From an uncultured Clostridia bacterium (GTDB lineage: Bacteria > Bacillota > Clostridia > Oscillospirales > Oscillospiraceae): 5,558 nt of DNA. The stretch lies in assembly GCA_947177005.1 (NCBI GenBank), contig CAMWSZ010000229.1:1-5558 (forward strand), read 5' to 3'. Positions within the stretch are counted from its first letter, which is position 1. Each line of letters begins with the position of its first letter. The notes under the pieces are model-generated. The model did not search any database. It saw nothing but the letters and a program-made list of their open reading frames with translations, and was not told the origin of the DNA. Positions 1 to 4,969 of this stretch are shown piece by piece. A program made the position numbers and the translations under genes.

Positions 1-2
1 TA

Positions 3-365
3 AAAAAAATCCGCAAACTGGATTTTGGTCACGATAAGCCTCCTGACGACTCGCAGAGCCAGGACATCTTTGCCCTATATGAAGACCGGTTTGTCACGGA
101 TACTTGCCAGCAGTCCAAAACTGATTCACCTGCGCAGCGCCATGATAGGACACAGCAGCAAAAACGGAATACACAAAACGATTCTTCTTCGCCAGCAAAA
201 AAGGATTATCCGCACAGAGACCGCCGTCCTAAACAGAAAAATCAGAACTATCAAGAGCCGGCACCGCAAAAGCAGGCGCAGACACCGCAGCAAACTCTAC
301 AGCCGCAGAGCCAGGAAGAACGGCTGCCTAAAACAAAAAATCCGCTTTTAGGCTATATTAATTGA
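3..365 (+). CDS. 3' end of an unrecognised gene, Gln/Pro/Lys-rich C-terminal tail (partial)
   Basis: This frame is open from the window edge to a TGA at 363-365, giving 120 residues with no in-frame start, so the gene begins upstream of the window. The first part (KKIRKLDFGHDKPPDD, then DIFALYEDRFVTD) has mixed composition and could end a folded domain. From about residue 38 on the chain is rich in Gln, Lys, Pro, Asp and Asn (for example QEPAPQKQAQTPQQ) and looks disordered, closing with NPLLGYIN. I preferred this frame over the overlapping +1 frame (25-351), whose product is an implausible Arg/Lys/Ser string. I do not recognise the family. Such tails occur on many DNA-handling proteins of mobile elements, but nothing here proves that role. 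No clear terminator follows before the next promoter, 29 bp downstream. Confidence 0.55.
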   Translation, partial: KKIRKLDFGHDKPPDDSQSQDIFALYEDRFVTDTCQQSKTDSPAQRHDRTQQQKRNTQNDSSSPAKKDYPHRDRRPKQKNQNYQEPAPQKQAQTPQQTLQPQSQEERLPKTKNPLLGYIN

Positions 366-393
366 TCATTTCTTGATTTTTCCCTCTTTATTT

Positions 394-423
394 TTGATAT
401 TAAAGGCATTATATGCATATTAT
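394..423 (+). promoter_or_regulatory. Promoter of the 454-870 gene, shared TTGATA/GCATA class
   Basis: TTGATA lies at 394-399 and TATTAT at 418-423, with an 18-bp spacer ending in GCA (415-417). Each hexamer matches the vegetative sigma consensus at 5 of 6 positions. The predicted start near 430 gives a leader of about 24 nt before the ATG at 454. Four other promoters in the window share the same spacing and the same GCA block. Confidence 0.6.
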
Positions 424-453
424 ATTTTATCAATAAATGAAGGAGAATTTACC

Positions 454-870
454 ATGAACACAAAAATAGACAGCATAAACCTCACAAATGGAATGAAAAA
501 ACGAATTTTTGCCGCAATAAAAAGGGAATCGCTATCTCCCATGGAGATTGCAGAACAGTCCGGCCTGTCTATTGAAACAATTGCCTGTTCGGTAAAAGAG
601 TATCTGAAAATTACCGATCCCGATATCAGTATAAATGAAGTCCTTGAGCTGTTTAATCAGAGGCTGCAGAGCAAATCTGCGCAAGCTCCGCCGCTGTCCA
701 GCTGCATTCCAAGAAGATCTCAGCTTTGTTGGGATTGTGTCAATGCGGTTCCTGATGAAAAGCATGGCTGCCCCTGGAGCAATTTCTTCCTGCCTGTTGA
801 GGGGTGGCAGGCGGAGAAAACATCCAATTCTTATAACATTATCAGCTGCCCTTTGTTTGAGCATGACTAA
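454..870 (+). CDS. Small HTH-like protein with C-terminal Cys cluster, function unknown
   Basis: The product is 138 residues. I chose the ATG at 454 because AAGGAG (440-445) stands 8 nt upstream. A longer reading from 373 would start upstream of the promoter at 394-423 and encode an odd hydrophobic leader. Residues 27-52 (SPMEIAEQSGLSIETI and following) fit a helix-turn-helix, so DNA binding is plausible. The C-terminal third has cysteines at 84, 92, 95, 106 and 132. The pattern CWDC, then GCPWS, then FLPVEGWQA, then CPLF resembles a small Cys-rich domain I associate with uncharacterised phage and accessory proteins of Firmicutes. Zinc binding is inferred, not shown. The gene stands alone and converges on the NlpC/P60 gene. 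A DNA-binding regulator is the leading idea. The family is not named with confidence. Confidence 0.8.
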   Translation: MNTKIDSINLTNGMKKRIFAAIKRESLSPMEIAEQSGLSIETIACSVKEYLKITDPDISINEVLELFNQRLQSKSAQAPPLSSCIPRRSQLCWDCVNAVPDEKHGCPWSNFFLPVEGWQAEKTSNSYNIISCPLFEHD

Positions 871-875
871 TATAC

Positions 876-917
876 AAAACTGCGGAGATTCCAATCAAAG
901 GTTCTCCGCAGTTTTTT
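876..917. terminator. Bidirectional intrinsic terminator between convergent genes
   Basis: A perfect 13-bp inverted repeat (AAAACTGCGGAGA at 876-888, complement at 903-915) encloses a 14-nt loop. On the + strand it runs into six T (912-917). On the - strand the A-rich left arm gives TTTTGTATA, a weaker U tract. It lies 6 bp after the stop of the + gene and 24 bp beyond the stop of the - gene, so it probably serves both. Confidence 0.9.
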
Positions 918-940
918 CAAGCCGGTCCATAAGGCTGGCG

Positions 941-1999
941 TCAGATGAGACGCTTGGCTCCCTTATAATATTTGTTATAGTAGCTCTCTGACAGACTGTT
1001 GATACGTACTTTTCTGCCGGATGATGAGCCGGAAGAGGCATGGATAAACTGTCCGTCACCAACATAAATTCCGACATGCGAACAGGCTTTACCCTTACTG
1101 ACAGCCGGATCACAGAAAAATACCAGATCGCCGGGCTGCAGATCAGAACGTTCCACATATTCCCCCGCTGTGTTCCATTGGGAGGTGGCCGAGTGCGGAA
1201 GGCTGTACCCCAGCTGCTTCATCACATACATGGTAAAGCCGGAACAATCAAACCCGGATGTGCTGGACCCGCCGTAGACATAGGGTACACCGAGATATTT
1301 TTCAGCAATAGAAACAGTGTCTTCGCCGGTAAGCACAGAAATGTCAGCCTCTTCTTCTGCTTCTTCCACGACGATTTCGTTGGAAATCTCGCTTTCGTCA
1401 AGGCAGATGCTGCTTGATCTGACGTACCCGACTGCGCCGTTGCAGATAACTTTGTACCAATCATCCTCAAAAACAAGCAGCTCCGCCATCGTACCGGATT
1501 CTGCCATAGCAAGAACGCCGCTGCCGGCGGACTGCTTTGCATGAATACTGGCAACGCCGCCTGTTATCCATCCCTGTGTGCAATTCAGAGGAAGTCCGCA
1601 TACAGACACATGCTCCTCTGGTATGTATCCTACCTGCCCGTTCCAGGCAATTTGACACCAGTCCCCTTCTGTTGACAGCACTGTAACGTTTTCACCTGTC
1701 GAAAGAATCGCTGCCGCATTATTTTCTGCCGACGGAGTTGTTCGAAAATTTACTCCATTCATATTAATTTCCCCGATTACTCCTGCTACTGGGGCATAAT
1801 CATTGAACGAAATGCCGGATGGGTTACTGTAATAATTCGCAATTGTTTCAGTGGCTGTATACGCATATGGATGAGTTGCTGTCCACATCGTATTATAATC
1901 TGCATAACCGCTCTGTATTTCCGCCGCAGACGCGGAGGCCGACAGACAAATGGCCGCTAAAATAGATGCAGTCAAGTTTTTCAGTTGATACTTCCTCAT
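941..1999 (-). CDS. Secreted SH3-SH3-NlpC/P60 peptidoglycan endopeptidase
   Basis: The product is 352 residues. A Sec signal peptide has basic residues at 2-7, a hydrophobic core at about 9-20 and an ASASA|A-type cleavage site near 25. Two bacterial SH3 domains follow (about 72-133 and 142-200), each ending in a GDW or DDW, then a G.VGY(I/V) signature. An acidic linker (202-224, EEAEEEAD) leads to an NlpC/P60 domain (226-350). The catalytic residues are visible: Cys252 in GFDCSGF, His308 in SHVGIYVG and His320 in FIHASSG. Enzymes of this family cut gamma-D-glutamyl-diamino acid (or nearby) bonds in stem peptides outside the cell, and the SH3 domains bind the wall. The ATG at 1997-1999 follows a modest AGAGG (2011-2015) with a long 11-nt gap. 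The gene does not carry the promoter motif shared by its neighbours, but has a WalR-like box upstream. It could be a host wall-remodelling enzyme or a mobile-element hydrolase. Confidence 0.95.
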   Translation of the reverse strand: MRKYQLKNLTASILAAICLSASASAAEIQSGYADYNTMWTATHPYAYTATETIANYYSNPSGISFNDYAPVAGVIGEINMNGVNFRTTPSAENNAAAILSTGENVTVLSTEGDWCQIAWNGQVGYIPEEHVSVCGLPLNCTQGWITGGVASIHAKQSAGSGVLAMAESGTMAELLVFEDDWYKVICNGAVGYVRSSSICLDESEISNEIVVEEAEEEADISVLTGEDTVSIAEKYLGVPYVYGGSSTSGFDCSGFTMYVMKQLGYSLPHSATSQWNTAGEYVERSDLQPGDLVFFCDPAVSKGKACSHVGIYVGDGQFIHASSGSSSGRKVRINSLSESYYNKYYKGAKRLI

Positions 2000-2041
2000 T
2001 ATATAACGAACCTCTTTCTTCTAATCTGAATTTTTTATCGC

Positions 2042-2058
2042 TGTAATCAATTTGTAAT
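2042..2058 (+). promoter_or_regulatory. Candidate WalR binding site upstream of the NlpC/P60 gene
   Basis: TGTAAT (2042-2047), five bases, then TGTAAT (2053-2058) matches the described WalR/YycF direct-repeat consensus TGTWAH-N5-TGTWAH exactly in both halves and spacing. It lies 42 bp upstream of the hydrolase start codon, and WalRK is known to control wall hydrolases of this kind. The repeat reads on the strand opposite to the gene, so repression or an unusual geometry should be considered. I could not assign a convincing -35/-10 pair here. Confidence 0.6.
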
Positions 2059-2131
2059 AGATGTTTCCGTTTTGATACCTTTTCTTCCTATGAAATTCTT
2101 CTGAGCTTTATCAGGGGACACCCAGTAAGAC

Positions 2132-2166
2132 GCCGCCCCATCGAAGCATAACTTCAACAGGGCGGC
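2132..2166 (-). terminator. GC-rich hairpin after the 2200-2970 gene, possible terminator
   Basis: GCCGCCC (2132-2138) pairs perfectly with GGGCGGC (2160-2166). An inner GAAG/CTTC stem (2143-2146 with 2152-2155) extends the hairpin. It begins 33 bp beyond the stop codon of the minus-strand gene. On that strand it is followed by GTCTTACT, a poor U tract, so it may be a weak terminator or a 3'-end stabiliser. Confidence 0.45.
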
Positions 2167-2199
2167 TTTGCAGGTATGTATGCGGTTGTTCGCCGGGAA

Positions 2200-2970
2200 T
2201 TATTTGAGGGATTTGAGGAATCTGGCTCGAACAACTGCCGTACTCCAGTCTCGGAACATAACCTGATAGATAAACTCATCGCCGCTGTAACCGACAATCT
2301 TGAGGATCTTAACGGGCGCATTCATGTGGGACGCGGCGCCGCTGTCTTTCATACTGTCAGCCAGCCATGTCTTTGCGGCAGAGGCAATGTCTTCTTCGCA
2401 GATCTGTTTCTTTTCTGCGGCTTCCCGCAGCGCTTTCTGGATGGATGGAAAGTCCTCGGGGACTGCCAGCCGGTAAGATGGCGCAGGCTTTCGGTACATA
2501 TCAAGCGCATCGCTCCAGGCATCCGGACCGGGCAGCGTTCCCCGCACGACAAGTTTTGATGCGCAGCTCAGGCACTGCAGACTTGCATCAGTCGATTTGT
2601 CCGGACGGTAAACCAGAAAGTGTGTCCGGCCGCAAACCGAACAGTTTGCCAGAATCTGGATTCCTGTCGCGCCGAGGTCTTCGTAGACAACAAGGACTTC
2701 ATCGGGAAGAGTCTCCGGGAGGCTGTAGAGCTGGATATCCTGGGACTGAGCAGGGGCTGCGCCGTCGTGATACAGCCTCTGCGCCCAGGCGCTCATTTTA
2801 CTGAACTCCTCTTTTGTTTTTGCCTGCGTGAATTTCCGGGCAATCATCGCCCAGTTCTCATCGCAGCTTTTTCCTGCCGGCCCTTTCAAAAGCTCCTCTT
2901 TATCCCCAATAAACTCCGGAGTCATAAACCAGCCTGTCTGACCTTTAAACAGCACAATCCTTTTTTTCAT
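2200..2970 (-). CDS. Unrecognised cytoplasmic protein with paired CxxC knuckles
   Basis: The product is 256 residues with no signal peptide or membrane segment. The ATG at 2968-2970 is fixed by AAAGGAG (2978-2984), 7 nt upstream. Residues 1-28 (MKKRIVLFKGQTGWFMTPEF and following) look like a short beta-rich start. Residues 36-70 are helical. Two knuckles, CSVC (110-113) and CLSC (133-136), lie 19 residues apart and suggest one zinc ribbon in the middle of the chain. A Glu/Lys-rich helix (174-206) follows, and the end (220-256) is predicted to be beta strands (VKILKIVGYSGDEFIYQV). I do not recognise the family and assign no reaction. It is divergent from the 3129 gene, and the two promoters, which do not overlap, belong to the same class, so the genes are probably expressed together. 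Confidence 0.8.
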   Translation of the reverse strand: MKKRIVLFKGQTGWFMTPEFIGDKEELLKGPAGKSCDENWAMIARKFTQAKTKEEFSKMSAWAQRLYHDGAAPAQSQDIQLYSLPETLPDEVLVVYEDLGATGIQILANCSVCGRTHFLVYRPDKSTDASLQCLSCASKLVVRGTLPGPDAWSDALDMYRKPAPSYRLAVPEDFPSIQKALREAAEKKQICEEDIASAAKTWLADSMKDSGAASHMNAPVKILKIVGYSGDEFIYQVMFRDWSTAVVRARFLKSLK

Positions 2971-3014
2971 AATAAAACTCCTTTCAATTTCCGTCTTTTC
3001 AGCTTTCTTTATAT

Positions 3015-3044
3015 ATTGTATGCAAAAATATATAAGATTATCAA
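3015..3044 (-). promoter_or_regulatory. Promoter of the 2200-2970 gene, shared TTGATA/GCATA class
   Basis: On the minus strand TTGATA (3044-3039) is followed by an 18-bp spacer ending in GCA (3023-3021), then TACAAT (3020-3015). The start near 3008 gives a leader of about 38 nt. The GCA plus -10 reads GCATACAATA, the copy closest to a sporulation sigma-E type -10 (CATACAnT). A TATAAT on this strand at 3089-3084 has no good -35 and was not chosen. Confidence 0.6.
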
Positions 3045-3058
3045 TGCCTTCTTTTTTA

Positions 3059-3088
3059 TTGATATTTTTATACTTTATCGCATATTAT
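3059..3088 (+). promoter_or_regulatory. Promoter of the 3129 gene, shared TTGATA/GCATA class
   Basis: TTGATA (3059-3064), an 18-bp spacer ending in GCA (3080-3082), and TATTAT (3083-3088). The predicted start near 3095 leaves a leader of about 34 nt. It diverges from the minus-strand promoter at 3015-3044, with 14 bp between the two -35 hexamers, so one bound protein could act on both. Confidence 0.6.
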
Positions 3089-3128
3089 ATAACAGTATTA
3101 AGTTACACTAAAGAAAGCAGGTGCCTAA

Positions 3129-3638
3129 ATGAGTGACAGAATTAATGTTACCTTGCTGACGTTTTTCAAAAACGAGGCAGGGGATCTGAGGGAACTGTCT
3201 TTAGAGAATATTTTTGATGTCATCCAAGCGGAGGACAAAGACGGGAAACCCCTTCTTCCTCCCATTCAGGTACTGATGCACATCAATATTCTCGGTACAA
3301 ATGACAGCGCAATGTCTTATATGGAGCGCGGAGAAGGGAAACTTTTATTTGTCCTGCGTCTTGTAAAAGATTCAATCTCGGAAAACCGCAGGGTTGGAAC
3401 AGATTTAGGACAGATAACGCTTGATTTGTCCCAAATGGATGCTTCCATCTGCGGAACAGATTTCCATTTTATTAATCAAATGCAGTTTTTCAGTATTCCG
3501 GCCCTTTGTCTGGAGCCGGGATATGGCAAGTACCATCTTCGAGTTTGCGCCGGCTGGCTGGATGAGGACGGTCAAATATCCGCGGATCAGATGGAAACAA
3601 CGGCCGCTTATGAATTTACCGTGCAGAAAAAAACATAA
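3129..3638 (+). CDS. Unrecognised 169-residue protein, first gene of an operon with an ImmA-like gene
   Basis: The ATG at 3129 follows a weak GCAGGTG (3117-3123) 5 nt upstream. The product has no signal peptide or membrane segment. Alternating hydrophobic stretches (INVTLLTFF at 5-13, PIQVLMHINIL at 45-55, KLLFVLRLV at 71-79, QITLDL at 95-100, KYHLRVCAGW at 134-143, AAYEFTVQ at 159-166) predict a mostly beta protein, possibly a sandwich. The segment LEPGYGKYHLRVCAGWLDEDG is the kind of late-strand motif seen in such folds. I do not recognise the family. The next gene in the operon, 69 bp downstream, is a broken ImmA/IrrE peptidase. ImmA-type peptidases usually cleave a partner such as a repressor, so this protein may be a partner or substrate. 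That is inference from position only. Confidence 0.82.
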   Translation: MSDRINVTLLTFFKNEAGDLRELSLENIFDVIQAEDKDGKPLLPPIQVLMHINILGTNDSAMSYMERGEGKLLFVLRLVKDSISENRRVGTDLGQITLDLSQMDASICGTDFHFINQMQFFSIPALCLEPGYGKYHLRVCAGWLDEDGQISADQMETTAAYEFTVQKKT

Positions 3639-3707
3639 GCAGGAAACAAAAACCATTTGGAAAAATTCCTGTACACAACGGCATCCCGGGCGTACATGGA
3701 GGTATAA

Positions 3708-4260
3708 ACGGTCAGAAATAAGCTCTATAAAAAGGAGGCGGCTGATTCGCGGATTGAATATATAAAACAAATATGGGATTTTGCAGACCTTTTGCGGGAG
3801 CATCTCCACATAAAACCTCCGGTTAGCCCAATCGAGATTGTCGAAAAATTGGGGGGTATATGTGAGAAAATATCTCCCGATCAGAAAAATCCAAATTTCA
3901 GAGATTGCTATGTTATTACGCAAAACAAAGGCAATGTTCCACAGTTCATCATACGCTATTCCGATCAAATATCTACTCTCCATATCCGGTTCTTAATTGC
4001 ACGAACTGGGACGCCTATGTCTTCTCTTACTCCAATCAGAAAACTGTTTCATACAAAATGAGCTGCTGAACAACAGTCCGATCTATTCGGAAGACGAAGT
4101 AAATGTAAATGAATTTGCTGCGGCACTGTTGATGCCGCAAGATGAATTTATCAATTTCTGCATAAGCCGAGGCATGTATATCAAATTCGATGATGTTGCG
4201 GAGTATTTCGGGGTCTCAAGTCAAGCCGTCAAACTTCGAGGCAATATTCTTAATTTATAG
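3708..4260 (+). pseudogene. ImmA/IrrE-family metallopeptidase, frameshifted and with altered zinc motif
   Basis: Two adjacent frames join into one ImmA/IrrE (peptidase M78) protein of about 184 residues. The first frame runs from about 3708 to 4001 (IEYIKQIWDFADLLREHL, then PPVSPIEIVEKLGGICE, then RFLIA). The second runs from 4000 to the TAG at 4258-4260 (HELGR, then NEFAAALLMP, then VAEYFGVSSQAVKLRG). The switch lies at 3996-4002, exactly where the family reads IAHELGH. A 2-nt deletion such as loss of CA explains it best. The second zinc-binding His is Arg (HELGR, CGC for CAC), and the downstream E.EAN-type ligand region reads EVNVN. GGAGG (3698-3702) stands before ACG at 3708, where an ATG is expected, so the start may be lost as well. 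A TTG at 3792 would cut off the conserved N-terminal helix. In intact relatives the enzyme cleaves a repressor or antitoxin-like partner. Confidence 0.85.
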
Positions 4261-4358
4261 TGAGGCAGTTTGAAATCATAAAAAAATCACCCACCCTGCT
4301 CAAATTGGACGGAAGTTTTTAAAACCATAGAAAAATGTCTCAAAAAAACTGATATTTT

Positions 4359-4388
4359 TTGATATTATAATTTAATATAGCATACTAT
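4359..4388 (+). promoter_or_regulatory. Promoter of the structured RNA gene, shared TTGATA/GCATA class
   Basis: TTGATA (4359-4364), an 18-bp spacer ending in GCA (4380-4382), and TACTAT (4383-4388). The start is predicted at 4394-4395, exactly where the first RNA helix (GTCAGGG) begins. A TATAAT at 4366-4371 has only a run of A at its -35 position and was judged less likely. The 4261-4358 stretch before it is AT-rich and holds no other feature I can support, including no clear terminator for the pseudogene. Confidence 0.6.
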
Positions 4389-4393
4389 ATATT

Positions 4394-4772
4394 GTCAGGG
4401 CAAGAGAACGGCGGCCGCCTGACGGCTAGTAGGGCAGCCACAGTTTTCTCCCCCCTGACCTTTCATTTTTCCTCCTTAAAGGCTGAGAATCAAGCAGGTT
4501 TCCTTTTCTTCTTTTCCTCGCTTACCCAGCCTTTGCACCTTTTACCAGGGGAGGTGCCTGCGGGGAGGAAGTTTCGCCAACTTCTTCTCCGCACCTTGTT
4601 CATTGCAGCCGCAAAGTTTTATCCTTTTCTCTGCGGCCTGCTCAAGGGATCGCCTTTTTCCAGTATTTTTGTAAACAGCCTTTGTTATACCCTGCACCGG
4701 GCATTTAATCAAAGATGAGACCGGTATTTGAACCCTGATTCTGAATTTTTCGGAGCAGGGTTCAGATTTTTT
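4394..4772 (+). ncRNA. Probable structured noncoding RNA, about 380 nt, family not recognised
   Basis: A promoter lies just upstream and a strong terminator ends the segment, with no credible reading frame between. Helices tile the interior almost without gaps. H1 is GTCAGGG 4394-4400 with 4453-4459, extended by GAGAA/TTCTC (4404-4408, 4446-4450) and enclosing GGCT/AGCC (4424-4427, 4436-4439). H2 is AAAGGCTG 4478-4485 with 4527-4534. H3 is GCACCT 4535-4540 with 4552-4557. H4 is 15 bp, 4559-4573 with 4579-4593, with two G-U pairs. H5 is CCTTG 4594-4598 with 4643-4647, enclosing GCAGCCGCA 4605-4613 with 4632-4641 (one bulge). H6 is CTTTG 4680-4684 with 4710-4714. H7 is the terminator. G-U pairs in H4 and H7 are A-C on the other strand, so the + strand is the RNA. 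RNase P, tmRNA and SRP signatures are absent. Between H1 and H2 lies unpaired CCTCCTT (4471-4477). Confidence 0.7.
4726..4772 (+). terminator. Intrinsic terminator of the structured RNA
   Basis: TGAACCCTG (4729-4737) pairs perfectly with CAGGGTTCA (4756-4764). One wobble and two outer pairs extend it to 4726/4767. An inner TCTGA/TCGGA stem (4740-4744 with 4750-4754) caps it. Six T follow (4767-4772). The minus strand has no U tract, so it acts on + transcripts. Confidence 0.88.
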
Positions 4773-4800
4773 GCAGATTCATCCGATCTTCTGCTCTTTT
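4773..4800 (+). terminator. Second, weaker terminator in tandem
   Basis: GCAGA (4773-4777) pairs with TCTGC (4790-4794) over a 12-nt loop, followed by TCTTTT. It abuts the first terminator and would catch read-through. Confidence 0.45.
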
Positions 4801-4823
4801 GGCAAAAATACGGATTTCTTTTC

Positions 4824-4830
4824 TTGTATT
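4824..4830 (+). repeat. Left copy of 7-bp target-site duplication
   Basis: TTGTATT directly precedes the left terminal inverted repeat of the 4831-4962 element. The identical 7-mer at 4963-4969 directly follows the right one. Identical short repeats flush against both ends are the usual scar of transposition. Confidence 0.75.
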
Positions 4831-4962
4831 CTATAAATGAGCAAAACTGGAGGATTGCACAAATTTGTTTTCTATATGTAGACAAAGCGGTCTGCATCTA
4901 TCCTTATAAGCCGCAAAACAAAAGATATTTTTGTGCAGTTTCCTGAATTTGCTCATTTATAG
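4831..4962. mobile_element. MITE-like palindromic element, 132 bp
   Basis: The ends are a perfect 15-bp terminal inverted repeat: CTATAAATGAGCAAA at 4831-4845 and its complement at 4948-4962. They are flanked by the 7-bp direct repeat TTGTATT (4824-4830 and 4963-4969). The inside is also largely palindromic. GCACAAA (4857-4863) pairs with 4930-4936 in register with the ends. TTTGTTTT (4864-4871) pairs with 4915-4922 after a 7-nt bulge. A central hairpin, TGTAGAC/GTCTGCA (4877-4883 with 4890-4896), has one G-U pair. There is no transposase, so it would have been moved in trans by an element I cannot identify. A transcript of it would fold into one long hairpin. It inserted about 30 bp beyond the tandem terminators of the RNA gene, without breaking a gene. 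Confidence 0.8.
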
Positions 4963-4969
4963 TTGTATT
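4963..4969 (+). repeat. Right copy of 7-bp target-site duplication
   Basis: TTGTATT directly follows the right terminal inverted repeat and matches 4824-4830 exactly. Confidence 0.75.

Noticed and set aside
6..26. Hairpin AAAATCC/GGATTTT at the window edge as a terminator
   Set aside because: It is short and AT-rich and lies inside the open frame that continues to 365.
25..351. Open frame on + giving a very basic Arg/Lys/Ser protein
   Set aside because: It overlaps the better frame at 3-365, lacks a ribosome binding site, and its composition looks like an out-of-frame reading.
532..894. Minus-strand open frame opposite the HTH gene
   Set aside because: It is antisense to a gene with a good start and motifs, and has no ribosome binding site.
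2367..2804. Plus-strand open frames opposite the 2200-2970 gene
   Set aside because: They are Arg/Gly/Pro/Ser-rich shadows in a GC-rich gene, whereas the minus frame has AAAGGAG, a promoter and CxxC pairs.
3996..4002. Programmed frameshift in the ImmA-like gene
   Set aside because: There is no slippery heptamer, internal ribosome binding site or downstream stimulatory structure, and the catalytic His is also changed, so mutation is simpler.
3792..4061. TTG at 3792 as the start of an intact short protein
   Set aside because: It begins inside the conserved N-terminal helix of the ImmA-like protein and ends just after the frameshift, so it is a fragment.
4366..4371. TATAAT as the -10 of the RNA gene
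   Set aside because: It has only a run of A at the -35 position and would start the RNA about 16 nt before the first helix. The shared-class promoter fits better.
4392..4718. Open frame of 108 codons across the RNA gene
   Set aside because: It has a TTG start without a ribosome binding site, begins at the predicted transcript start, has a Phe/Leu/Ser-rich composition, and the bases are explained by paired helices.
4394..4772. RNase P RNA, tmRNA or SRP RNA
   Set aside because: The size fits the first two, but none of the conserved RNase P core strings, the tmRNA tRNA-like ends or the SRP tetraloop domain could be found.
4709..4946. Open frames on both strands over the terminator and MITE
   Set aside because: They cross a strong terminator and a palindromic element, and show no ribosome binding site or recognisable motif.
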